DNA of 35,479 bases, from positions 1-35,479 of the forward strand of contig CAMATD010000022.1 in NCBI GenBank assembly GCA_945860785.1. The letters run 5' to 3'. The notes under the pieces are model-generated. The model saw only the letters and a list, made by a program, of their open reading frames with translations, ran no database searches and was not told the origin of the DNA. Source of the stretch: Variovorax sp. YR752 (GTDB taxonomy: Bacteria > Pseudomonadota > Gammaproteobacteria > Burkholderiales > Burkholderiaceae_C). Below, piece after piece: positions 26,108 to 34,316 of this stretch. Position 1 is the stretch's first letter. Each line of letters opens with the position of its first letter. Made by a program: the position numbers and the translations under genes.

Positions 26108-27205
26108 ATGCAATGGGACATCTTCTGCAAGGTCATCGACAACCACGGCGACCTCGGCGTGTGCTGGCGGCTGGCCTGCCAACTGGCCGCACCCGGCGAA
26201 CGCGTGCGCCTGTGGGTCGACGATGCGGCGGCGCTGCGCTGGATGGCGCCCTCGGGCTGCGACGGCGTGAGCGTGATCGACTGGCTCGACCCTGCCGCGG
26301 TGCAGAAAGCCGCGGCCGCGCCGGCGCCCGACGTGCTGATCGAGGCCTTCGGCTGCGAGCCGGCGCCGGAACTGATCGCAAGCTTCGCCGAATCGTCGGC
26401 GCCGGGCGGGCCGGAGCGCGCGTGGATCAACCTCGAATACCTGTCGGCCGAGCCGTATGTCGAGCGCCTGCATGGACTGCCCTCGCCGGTGTTCAAGGGG
26501 CCCGGTGCCGGATTGACCAAGCGCTTTTTCTACCCGGGCTTCACGCCCGCGACCGGCGGGTTGCTGCGAGAGCCCGACCTGATCGAACGCCAGGCGCGTT
26601 TCGACCGTGCCCAGTGGCTGGCGGCGCAACAGATTCCCTGGCGGGACGACGAACGCCTTGTCTCCCTCTTCTGCTACGAGCCTCCGGCACTGGCGGGCCT
26701 GCTGAATCAGTTGGCGGAGGGCTCCGAGCCGACGCGGCTGCTGGTGACGGCCGGCCGCGCCACACATGCGATCCAAACCCTCTTGTCGGGCCAGGAGCAA
26801 TCGAATCGCCTGCCCCATGGGCACGGTGCGCTATCAATTTCATACTTGCCGTACCTCACGCAGCCGGATTTCGACCACCTGCTGTGGGCCTGCGACCTGA
26901 ATTTCGTGCGCGGCGAGGATTCGCTCGTGCGCGCCCTCTGGGCCGGCGCGCCGCTGGTCTGGCAGATCTACCCCAAGGACGACGATGCGCACCACGTCAA
27001 GCTGAACGCCTGGCTGGACTGGCTCGGCGCCCCGCCCTCGCTGAGGCGTTTTCACCACGCCTGGAACGGGTTCGACGACAGCCCCTTGCCGCCCCTGGAA
27101 ACGCTGGGACCTTGGCGGGCAACGGTTCAAATCGCACGCCAGCGGCTGCGTACTCAGGACGATCTGGTCACACAGCTGCGCCAGTTGGTCGCCGGAAAAA
27201 GCTAA
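26108..27205 (+). CDS. earP: Elongation factor P arginine rhamnosyltransferase EarP
   Basis: EarP transfers rhamnose from dTDP-beta-L-rhamnose to Arg32 of elongation factor P, which then relieves ribosome stalling on proline runs. The 365-aa protein starts MQWDIFCKVIDNHGDLGVCW, which contains the conserved D-N-x-G-D-x-G element with the catalytic Asp pair (Asp11, Asp15). The nucleotide-sugar pocket motif FVRGEDSLVRALWAG with the conserved Glu is near 275. The next gene is efp with Arg32, the matching acceptor, which settles the assignment. It ends 152 bp before efp, and a TAAAAT at 27203-27208 may be the efp -10 box. Confidence 0.95.
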   Translation: MQWDIFCKVIDNHGDLGVCWRLACQLAAPGERVRLWVDDAAALRWMAPSGCDGVSVIDWLDPAAVQKAAAAPAPDVLIEAFGCEPAPELIASFAESSAPGGPERAWINLEYLSAEPYVERLHGLPSPVFKGPGAGLTKRFFYPGFTPATGGLLREPDLIERQARFDRAQWLAAQQIPWRDDERLVSLFCYEPPALAGLLNQLAEGSEPTRLLVTAGRATHAIQTLLSGQEQSNRLPHGHGALSISYLPYLTQPDFDHLLWACDLNFVRGEDSLVRALWAGAPLVWQIYPKDDDAHHVKLNAWLDWLGAPPSLRRFHHAWNGFDDSPLPPLETLGPWRATVQIARQRLRTQDDLVTQLRQLVAGKS

Positions 27206-27357
27206 AATAGTGAGCTTTGCGGATTTCGCCCGGGTTTCAAGCGCCCGAGATGCTCTCCGCCAAACCTGCCGCGGGACCTGTACCGCGGGGCCACCAAGTC
27301 GGCACGCATCGCCGATGGCCCCGTGCACCGAGCGGCCAAACATCCAGAGAACCTGTT

Positions 27358-27912
27358 ATGAAAATCGCTCAAGAAATCCGCGCCGGCAACGTCATCATGC
27401 ACGGCAAGGACCCGATGGTCGTCCTCAAGACCGAATACAGCCGCGGCGGCCGCAACTCCGCCACCGTGCGCATGAAGCTCAAGAGCCTGATCGCCAACTT
27501 CAACACCGAAGTGGTCTTCAAGGCCGACGACAAGATCGACCAGATCGTGCTCGACAAGAAGGAGTGCACCTACTCCTACTTCGCCGACCCGATATATGTC
27601 TGCATGGACACCGAGTACAACCAGTACGAAGTCGAAGCCGAGAACATGGGCGATGCCCTCAACTACCTCGAAGACGGCATGGCTGTCGAAGTGGTGTTCT
27701 ACGACGGCAAGGCCATCTCGGTCGAACTGCCCACCAGCGTCGAGCGCGAAATCACCTGGACCGAGCCGGCCGTCAAGGGCGACACTTCGGGCAAGGTCAT
27801 GAAGCCGGCCAAGATTGCAACCGGTTTCGAAATCGGCGTGCCGCTCTTCGTGGCGCAAGGCGACAAGATCGAAATCGACACCCGCACCGGCGAATACCGC
27901 AAGCGCGTCTGA
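27358..27912 (+). CDS. efp: Elongation factor P, arginine-32 type
   Basis: EF-P binds stalled ribosomes between the P and E sites and promotes peptide bonds at consecutive prolines. The 184-aa protein has three beta domains. The tip of domain I reads [15 protein letters not shown], putting Arg at residue 32; lysine-type EF-P has Lys here. The C-terminal domain includes [20 protein letters not shown] and GEYRKRV. The acceptor arginine agrees with earP directly upstream. The 152-nt leader contains two CCGCGG copies (27271-27290 region) that can pair. A strong terminator follows. Confidence 0.97.
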   Translation: MKIAQEIRAGNVIMHGKDPMVVLKTEYSRGGRNSATVRMKLKSLIANFNTEVVFKADDKIDQIVLDKKECTYSYFADPIYVCMDTEYNQYEVEAENMGDALNYLEDGMAVEVVFYDGKAISVELPTSVEREITWTEPAVKGDTSGKVMKPAKIATGFEIGVPLFVAQGDKIEIDTRTGEYRKRV

Positions 27913-27936
27913 GCGTCCCCGGCTGACCACCACCTT

Positions 27937-27966
27937 CAGAAAAGGCTCCGCAAGGAGCCTTTTCTG
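27937..27966 (+). terminator. Intrinsic terminator of efp
   Basis: CAGAAAAGGCTCC (27937-27949), GCAA loop, GGAGCCTTTTCTG (27954-27966): a perfect 13-bp stem, with more T after it. Confidence 0.92.
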
Positions 27967-28028
27967 TTTGTTGGGCACGGCGGTTGCAACGCTGCACAAT
28001 CCCCTAGGTCTTCCTGTCCGCGTCCCTC

Positions 28029-28892
28029 ATGAACAACACGCACGATCTTCACGACAAACGCCTTGCCGACGCCTGGGCCACGCTCCGCGCGCATTCCGAC
28101 AAGGGCATCCCGCTCGACCCCGATCCTTCGCGCATCGCCTTCGCCGACCCGGAGTTCCTGCTGCGCCGCGAAACGCGCGGCATCCGCATGCAGCTCGAGC
28201 TGATGAAACCCGACCTCGAGCAGCGCGAGCATGGCATCGAGAACATCGTGGTGGTCTTCGGCAGCGCCCGCTTTCGCAGCGAGGAAGATGTCGCCGCACT
28301 GATCGCGCAGGCCGAGGCCAGCGGCGACACCGTGGCGGCCGAGCGCTGGCGCCGGCTGGCGCGCAGCTCGCACTACTACGAGAAGGCCCGCGCCTTCGGC
28401 AAGCTGGTCGCGCAATACAGCAACAACAAGGAGCCGCAGGACAAGCTCTTCGTCTGCACCGGCGGCGGCCCCGGCATCATGCAGGCGGCCAACCGCGGCG
28501 CGCACGAAGGCGGCGGCATCTCGGTCGGCCTGGCGATCGCGCTGCCGATGGAAGAAGAAGCCAACCCCTACGTCACGCCGGCGTTGAGCTTCAAGTTCCA
28601 CTACTTCGCGATCCGCAAGATGCATTTCATGATGCGTGCGAAGGCGCTGGTGGCGTTCCCGGGCGGCTTCGGCACGCTCGACGAGCTGTTCGAAGTGATC
28701 ACGCTGGTGCAGACCAAGAAGTCGAAGCCGGTACCGATCGTGCTGTTCGGCTCGGACTACTGGAAGAAGCTGATCGATTTCGACTTCCTGGTCGACGAAG
28801 GCGTGATCTCGCCCGGCGACGTGAAGCTCTTCGAATACGTCGACGCGCCCGAAGACGCGTGGGACGCCATCAAGCGTTTCTACAAGCTCTGA
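28029..28892 (+). CDS. LOG family protein (TIGR00730/lysine decarboxylase-like fold)
   Basis: A 287-aa protein of the LOG (lonely guy) family. LOG enzymes release the base from cytokinin ribotides or other nucleotide monophosphates. The hallmark PGGFGTLDE is present (AFPGGFGTLDELFEVI). The nucleotide-binding GGGPGIMQAANRGAHEGGG is also present. The upstream part (about 1-100) is longer than in short LOGs and contains IVVVFGSARFRSEEDV. This long form is common in Burkholderiales and its substrate is not known. It starts 62 bp past the efp terminator, so it is probably a separate unit. Cytokinin production should not be assumed. Confidence 0.9.
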   Translation: MNNTHDLHDKRLADAWATLRAHSDKGIPLDPDPSRIAFADPEFLLRRETRGIRMQLELMKPDLEQREHGIENIVVVFGSARFRSEEDVAALIAQAEASGDTVAAERWRRLARSSHYYEKARAFGKLVAQYSNNKEPQDKLFVCTGGGPGIMQAANRGAHEGGGISVGLAIALPMEEEANPYVTPALSFKFHYFAIRKMHFMMRAKALVAFPGGFGTLDELFEVITLVQTKKSKPVPIVLFGSDYWKKLIDFDFLVDEGVISPGDVKLFEYVDAPEDAWDAIKRFYKL

Positions 28893-28903
28893 TCCGCGCG
28901 CGT

Positions 28904-29584
28904 TCAGCCGGCGTCGCAGTCGTCGACGACGTCCGGGTGCAGCGCCTGCTCAAAGAACCGCGTGAGCGCGCGGGCGCGCCGGCGGAGGTCGGCAACCGGG
29001 TCGCCGGCCGGCCCCATGGCCACCGCATCGTCGGCCACGCCGTGCAGTGCGTTGAACAGGATCACGGCCGTCAGGGTCGCGTCTTCCACTTCCCACACGC
29101 CTACGGCATCGCCCTGCTTCAGCAAGGCCACGAGCTGCGTGATGACCGCGTTGTCGTTGCGCATGCGCCGGTATTCGGGCCGGTATTCGTGGAAGACCAC
29201 GTCGTGCAAGGCGACGTTGTCGAGGTAGGTTTCGAGCCCCGTCTCCACCCAGGCCCTGAGGCGCGCATGGTGGTTGTCGGGGCGATGGCGGTCCATGGCA
29301 TTCTGCAGGCGCTCGCAGAAGGTATCGACGAAGCGCTGCTGCAGCGCGCCGAGCATCGCTTCCTTCGACGGAAAGTACAGATAGAAGGTGCCCTTGGCCA
29401 CCTGCGCTCCGGCCGCGATGTCGTCGATGCTGGTGGTGGCGATGCCCTTGGAAATGAAGAGGCGCTCGGCGGCGTCCATCAGCGCGACGGCGCGGGTCTC
29501 GGGCGCCTTGGTGCGGCGGCGCGGCGCAGCCGGTTCGGCCTCGCCTGCCGGGGTTGGATCGGTGGCCGGGTCACTTCGTGTCAT
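28904..29584 (-). CDS. TetR/AcrR family transcriptional regulator
   Basis: A 226-aa repressor. A polar N-terminal tail (about 1-28) precedes the TetR DNA-binding domain: ALMDAAERLFISKGIATTSIDDIAAGAQVAKGTFYLYFPSK in the family order (about 32-78). The ligand/dimer domain follows. Its ATG overlaps the stop of the unknown gene upstream by 4 bp (ATGA), so it is the last gene of a DHA2 efflux pump operon. It therefore probably represses that operon, including itself, via the palindrome at 31699-31715. The inducer is unknown, presumably a pump substrate. Confidence 0.93.
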   Translation of the reverse strand: MTRSDPATDPTPAGEAEPAAPRRRTKAPETRAVALMDAAERLFISKGIATTSIDDIAAGAQVAKGTFYLYFPSKEAMLGALQQRFVDTFCERLQNAMDRHRPDNHHARLRAWVETGLETYLDNVALHDVVFHEYRPEYRRMRNDNAVITQLVALLKQGDAVGVWEVEDATLTAVILFNALHGVADDAVAMGPAGDPVADLRRRARALTRFFEQALHPDVVDDCDAG

Positions 29585-30045
29585 GGCAAATCTCGGGGAA
29601 CAGGGGTTGCGCGTGTCGCGCCGATGGCCGCATGCACCGCGGCCGCATCGAGCCGCAGGCCGCGCGGTGCCAGGATGCGCTCGCCGAGCCAGGCCAGGGC
29701 CTCGTCGGTGCTGGCAAAGATGCTGGCAGGCACGCCGAACAGCTTCTCGACATTCATCTTGCGGATCTTCTCGTACTGGTCGGCGGGCACCACGCTCGCC
29801 ATGCCCATCATATGGCGGCGGATGTCTTGGCCGCGCGCCTGCAGCCATTGCTTCGCACTCTGGGCGCTGCCTTCGGGGTGGACCAGTGCATCCGCATCGG
29901 CGAACACGCGCAGGGAAGCAAAGGGCTCGCGGCGGTCGAGCCAGCGGTTCCAGTCCTCGGTGAAGGCGTTCATGCTCTCCAGTGTCTGCAGTCCCGACGA
30001 GACGCTGATGACCAGCGGCCATTGGCTGAGTTCGTGACGGATCAT
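29581..30045 (-). CDS. Unknown 154-aa protein between efflux pump and TetR
   Basis: I do not recognise this protein. From ATG 30045 (with AAGGAG upstream) it is 154 aa, soluble, without a signal peptide. Its first half (residues 1-65, WPLVISVSSGLQTLESMNAF; LRVFADADALVHPEG) suggests an alternating strand/helix layout, perhaps STAS- or SpoIIAA-like; this is only an impression. A conserved-looking middle is ASVVPADQYEKIRKMNVEKLFG, then PASIFASTDEALAWLGERIL. It lies between the DHA2 pump and TetR genes, overlapping TetR by 4 bp. So it is co-expressed with an efflux pump and may sense or bind its substrate. Confidence 0.8.
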   Translation of the reverse strand: MIRHELSQWPLVISVSSGLQTLESMNAFTEDWNRWLDRREPFASLRVFADADALVHPEGSAQSAKQWLQARGQDIRRHMMGMASVVPADQYEKIRKMNVEKLFGVPASIFASTDEALAWLGERILAPRGLRLDAAAVHAAIGATRATPVPRDLP

Positions 30046-30128
30046 CGAAAGCTCCTTGTTGAAAATCGAATGAAGCCGCGCGCGAATGCGCACGGGCACG
30101 AGCGCGGCGGGCATCGCGGTGCCTGGCC

Positions 30129-31664
30129 TCAGGCGCGGGCCGGCAGCGCAGCAGCGCGGTGCCTGACGCTCACGAGCAGTCCCGCCGCCAGCAAACCGGC
30201 CAGGCCGGCGCAGGCCATGGCGGCGTGAAAGCCGCCGGCGAGCGCTCCCGTCAGCAGGGTGTTCGCGGTGTCGGTACTGAGCACGGCCAGCGCGCTCGGG
30301 TCATGCCGCGACACGGCCGCCAGAGCTGCCATTTGCGCATCGCGAAGCCCTGCCTGTTCGAGCGCAGTGGACAGCAGCGCCGTGGCCCGCGTGCTCATCA
30401 GCGTGCCGAGCAGCGCGATACCGATCAGCATGCCGGCCTGGCGCAGCGCATTCATCGTGGCCGAGGCCATGCCCGAGCGCTGCGCCGGCACGGAGGCCAT
30501 CACCGCCATGCTCGTGGCCGGCACCGCCAGGCCGGTGCCCGAGCCGAGGAACACGAACAGGAGTGCCAGCAGCGCGTAGGGCGTGTCGGCCGAGAACAGC
30601 GTCAGCAGCAGCATCGAACCACCGATGAGCGCGTAGCCCGCGACCATCAGCGTGTGCACGTCGTAACGCCGCGCGAGCCGCCCGAATTGCGAAGCCACGA
30701 CGCCGGTCGCCACGAACTGCGGTACCAGACGCCAGCCGGTGTCGCTGGCCGACCAACCCTGCACCTGCTGCAGGAACAGCGAGAAGAAGAACAGGCTCGC
30801 ATACGACGAGAAACCGAGCACGAACGAGGCGAAGTTGGTGACCGAAAAGCGGGCGTCGCGGAACAGTGCCAGCGGCAACAGCGGCCGCGCCACCCGAGCC
30901 TCCACCATCAGGAACAACGCAAGGCCGATGGTCGCCGCTGCCGCCGCCAGCGCCGGCGCAGCGCGGCTCGAGCCCCAGCCGTACTCGCCGGCCGCGATCA
31001 GTCCATAGGTCAGCGCACCGAGCCAGAGCACGCTGAGCGCCTGCCCGAAGGGATCGAGCGCCGCATGCTCGGGGTGCGAACTCTCGCGAATGCCCCAGAG
31101 CCCCAACGCCACGGTCAGCAGGCCGATCGGCAGGTTGATGAGGAAGATGCTCTGCCATCCGGCGTGGTCCACCAGCAGGCCGCCGAGCATCGGCCCGAGG
31201 ACCAGCGACAGCGCTGCGAACGACGACCATCCGCCGATCACCCGCGCCCGGCTGGCGGGCTCCGGGAACGCATGCACCAGCAGCGACAGCGCGCCGGGAA
31301 TCATCAGCGCACCGGCCACGCCCTGCACCGCCCGCCCAGCGAGCAGGGTGGCAAGACTGCCGGCCATCGCGCACATCGCCGAGCCCAGCGTGAACACGAC
31401 CACGCCGGCCAGCCAGGCGCGCTTGCGGCCGTAGCGGTCGCCGAGCGGGCCGGCCGAGAGCATGAAGGCCGAGAGGCACAGCGCGTAGATGTCGATCACC
31501 CACTGCAGCCCGGCCAGGTCGGTGGAGAGAGCCCGCTGCAGCGTGGGCAGCGCGACGTTGACGATGCTCACGTCGAGCGTGGCGATGAAGCTGCCAAGGT
31601 ACACCGCCGCCACGAGCGCGATGCGGCGGCGCGGATCGGGCTGGGCCGGATTCGGGGAGTCCAT
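30129..31664 (-). CDS. DHA2 family (EmrB/QacA-type) MFS efflux transporter
   Basis: A 511-aa drug:proton antiporter with about 14 membrane segments. Motif D1 (SFIATLDVSIVNVALPTLQ) is in the first segment. Motif A appears as GPLGDRYGRKRAWLAG, and motif C, the antiporter signature, as LVLGPMLGGLLVDHAGW. These sequences place it in the DHA2 group. No membrane-fusion partner is nearby, so it probably pumps to the periplasm on its own. The ATG at 31664 has GAAGG upstream. It begins the operon with the unknown protein and TetR regulator. Confidence 0.93.
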   Translation of the reverse strand: MDSPNPAQPDPRRRIALVAAVYLGSFIATLDVSIVNVALPTLQRALSTDLAGLQWVIDIYALCLSAFMLSAGPLGDRYGRKRAWLAGVVVFTLGSAMCAMAGSLATLLAGRAVQGVAGALMIPGALSLLVHAFPEPASRARVIGGWSSFAALSLVLGPMLGGLLVDHAGWQSIFLINLPIGLLTVALGLWGIRESSHPEHAALDPFGQALSVLWLGALTYGLIAAGEYGWGSSRAAPALAAAAATIGLALFLMVEARVARPLLPLALFRDARFSVTNFASFVLGFSSYASLFFFSLFLQQVQGWSASDTGWRLVPQFVATGVVASQFGRLARRYDVHTLMVAGYALIGGSMLLLTLFSADTPYALLALLFVFLGSGTGLAVPATSMAVMASVPAQRSGMASATMNALRQAGMLIGIALLGTLMSTRATALLSTALEQAGLRDAQMAALAAVSRHDPSALAVLSTDTANTLLTGALAGGFHAAMACAGLAGLLAAGLLVSVRHRAAALPARA

Positions 31665-31696
31665 GAACGCCTTCGGGGTCGTTGAAGAAGGCGTCG

Positions 31697-31725
31697 ATAC
31701 TGACTTCGAGTCAGTTAAAAGTCAA
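31697..31725 (-). promoter_or_regulatory. Candidate promoter of the efflux operon
   Basis: On the minus strand TTGACT (31725-31720) serves as -35, followed after 17 bp by CAGTAT (31702-31697) as a weak -10. The TetR palindrome covers the spacer and -10, the classic position for repression. Assigned by eye; the -10 is poor. Confidence 0.45.
31699..31715. promoter_or_regulatory. TetR operator palindrome
   Basis: ACTGACT-TCG-AGTCAGT is a perfect 7-bp inverted repeat with a 3-bp centre, 35 bp upstream of the DHA2 pump start. Its length and symmetry fit a TetR-family dimer site. The TetR gene is the last gene of the operon it controls. Confidence 0.75.
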
Positions 31726-31766
31726 ATAGATGAGAATTAATCTTATTTGGAACGTGGACTTCGCAC

Positions 31767-32931
31767 CTAGATCTTCAAGCCCCACGTCGCCCGCGCCCCC
31801 AGCGCCAGCACCCCACCCACGACCCAGAACACGCCCGCAATGCCGATCAGCGCCCCCAGCGAGCCGAACAGCATCGGCATCGCCACGCTCGACGCATTGA
31901 TGCGTCATCAATCGCAGGCCCAGCGCCTCGCCATGCCTCGCGTGCGGCGTGATCTGGTGAAGCATGCTCATCACCATCGGCTGCACGGCCCCCAGCGCAA
32001 AGCCGAGGACCACGGAGCAGATGCCCATGGTCCAGGCCGAGTCGAGCAGCGGGTAGACCGCGAACATCGCGGCGGTGACGATGGTGGAGCTCAGGATCAC
32101 GCTGCGCTCCGACGCGCGCGACGCCAGGATGGGCCAGACGACGCGAATGGCAGCCGCCGCTATCGCGAAGGCACCGAGGATCGAGCCGATCACCGAGGCG
32201 CTCAGGCCACGGTCATGCCCCAGCACGGGCAGCACGAAGGCATGCACGTCCCAGCTCGACGACTGCAGCCAGTTCACGAACAAGAGGCGGCGGAACATCG
32301 GCTCGCGCAGCAGGTCCCAGGCCCGCGTCGGCGTGGCGCCCGCCACCGGCGCGGTGCGCGGCGGTTCGTGGGCACCGCGTGCGAGCATCCAGCAGACGAG
32401 CGGCAGGATCGCCAGCACCGCGAAGGAGACGCGGAAAGCCAGCAGGTCCGCAGGCACGTGCCCGGCGTGATCGATCAGCAGTCCGGCCAGGAAAGGCCCG
32501 ACGAAATTGGCCACCGCCGGCGCGATGGCGAGCCAGCTGAACACGCGCTTGAGTTGCATCGCGTTGGTGGCGGAACGGCCCACATGCCGCTGCAGCGCGA
32601 TGACCGTCGCGCCGGTGGCGCCGCCGGTCAGCAGCGCCGCAACGCACATGGCCGGAAAGGTCGAACAAACCAGCACCAGGCCCGCGCCGGCCGATGCCGC
32701 GATCACCGACAGCCAGAGCGGCCGCTTGAATCCGTGCCGGTCGGCAAAGCGCCCCGCCGGCAGGGCCAGAAAGACCTGGGTCAGCGCAAACAGCGCGATC
32801 AGCACGCCGACGGCCGCTGCGCTGTAGCCCTGCTGCAGCGCCAGCAGTGGCGTTGCGAGTCGCATGCCGGCCATGGTGGCGTGCAGGCAAACCTGGGCGC
32901 CGCTCACACGCAGCAGTTCAGAACCTTTCAC
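31767..32931 (-). pseudogene. MFS transporter, frame broken by one base
   Basis: A 12-segment major facilitator permease, probably of the drug or sugar efflux type (LPAGRFADRHGFKRPLWL is motif A). Most of the protein (GTG 32931 to about 31905) reads in one frame. The last 45 codons or so (NASSVAMPMLFGSLGALIG ... ATWGLKI) are in another frame. Removing one base near 31903 restores RLMTINASS and a stop at 31767, giving 387 aa. As written the frame runs on into the efflux-operon promoter, ending at 31711. The GTG start overlaps the rmuC stop by 4 bp. A sequencing error is likely. Confidence 0.87.
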
Positions 32932-34295
32932 GGGGTGTCGTCGCCCTCGCTGTCGGCTGTGGCGGGCAGGAGCACCTGCGACTGGGCCTCGGGCAGCGCC
33001 TCGACCTTGCGCAGTGCGAGCCGCATCTGCTTGGCGCGCGTGTCGGCCTTGTCGAGCGTGTCGGAGGCCTTGGCCACCTGCTCCTTGATGCGCGCGACCC
33101 ACTCGCCATAGCGCTCGAATTCGGTCTTGACCGCGCCCAGCACCTTCCACACTTCGGAGGCCTGCTGCTCCAGCGCCAGCGTGCGAAAGCCCATGTGCAG
33201 GCTGTTGAGCATGGCCAGCAAGGTGGTCGGGCCGGCCAGCGTCACGCGGTGCTGGCGCTGGATGGCGTCCATCAGGCCGGGCCGGCGCAGCACTTCGGCG
33301 TAGAGGCTTTCGACCGGCAGGAAAAGAATGGCGAAGTCGGTGGTGTGCGGTGCGGCAAGGTAGTTCTCGGCAATCGAACGAGCCTCGACGCGGATGCGCG
33401 CTTCGAGCGCCTTGGCCGCCAGCTCGGCACCGGCCGCATCGGCGCGCTCGTGCGCATCGATCAGGCGCTCGTAGTCGTCGCGCGGAAACTTGGCGTCGAT
33501 CGGCAGCCAGACCGGCGCGCCGTCGTCGCCACGGCCCGGAAAGCGGATCGCGAAGTCGACGCGCTGGCCGCTGCGCGGCTTGGTCTCGACCTGCTTGGCG
33601 TACTGGTCGGTGGTGAGCACCTGCTCGAGCAGCGCTTCGAGTTGCACTTCGCCGAACACACCGCGCGTCTTCACGTTGGTCAGCACGCGCTGCAGGCTGC
33701 CGACGCCGACGGCCATCGTCTGCATTTCGCCCAGGCCCTTGTGCACCTGTTCGAGCCGGTCGGCCACCTGCTTGAAGCTTTCGCCGAGGCGGGCTTCGAG
33801 CGTGGTCTGCAGCTTCTCGTCGACGGTTTTGCGCATCTCGTCGAGCTTGGCGGTGTTGCTCTGCTGCAGCTGCGCGAGCTGCGTCTCCATGGTCATGCGC
33901 ACTTCGGACAACCGGCGGGCGTTCGAATCGCTCAAACCCTGCAGCTGGGTGTTGAGCGTGTCGGCCAGGGTCTTCTGCAGCAGCGTGAGTTGCTGCGCGA
34001 AGGCGTCGAGCTGGGCGTTCTGCGTGCGCGTGGCCTCGGCGCCCTGCTGCGTCAGGGATTGCTGGAAAGTGGCAAAGGCCTGCGCGGTTTCCTGTCGCGC
34101 ACCGCGCGAGCTTTCGCCGATGTCATTGCGCAGCTCGCGCTCGGTGCGTTCGTTGGCCGAGCCCATGGCGGCCAGCACGCCCAGCATCTCGCTGTGGTCG
34201 GGCCTGGGCTGGCGGCGGGCGAGCAGCCAGATCACCAGCACGAGCTGGACGACTGCGAGCGCCCCCAGCAGAAGAAGAATCAGGGAAGTGTCCAA
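32928..34295 (-). CDS. rmuC: DNA recombination protein RmuC
   Basis: RmuC limits inversion-type recombination and has a nuclease-like fold. The 455-aa protein has an N-terminal membrane anchor (about 5-25, LILLLLGALAVVQLVLVIWLL). A long coiled coil follows (about 60-180, rich in Gln, Glu and Leu). The conserved RmuC domain (about 200-400) has GVFGEVQLEALLEQVL, VDFAIRFPG and PIDAKFPRDDYERL. Translation starts at TTG 34295, as no ATG or GTG is available just upstream of the anchor. The stop overlaps the MFS start, and the hydroxyacid dehydrogenase ends 21 bp upstream. Confidence 0.94.
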   Translation of the reverse strand: MDTSLILLLLGALAVVQLVLVIWLLARRQPRPDHSEMLGVLAAMGSANERTERELRNDIGESSRGARQETAQAFATFQQSLTQQGAEATRTQNAQLDAFAQQLTLLQKTLADTLNTQLQGLSDSNARRLSEVRMTMETQLAQLQQSNTAKLDEMRKTVDEKLQTTLEARLGESFKQVADRLEQVHKGLGEMQTMAVGVGSLQRVLTNVKTRGVFGEVQLEALLEQVLTTDQYAKQVETKPRSGQRVDFAIRFPGRGDDGAPVWLPIDAKFPRDDYERLIDAHERADAAGAELAAKALEARIRVEARSIAENYLAAPHTTDFAILFLPVESLYAEVLRRPGLMDAIQRQHRVTLAGPTTLLAMLNSLHMGFRTLALEQQASEVWKVLGAVKTEFERYGEWVARIKEQVAKASDTLDKADTRAKQMRLALRKVEALPEAQSQVLLPATADSEGDDTP

Positions 34296-34316
34296 GGTTG
34301 CGATGTCGATCTGTAG

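Noticed and set aside
28029..28892. Lysine decarboxylase or cytokinin synthesis as the function of the LOG protein
   Set aside because: The family name is historical, and no other cytokinin or plant-association genes are in the window.
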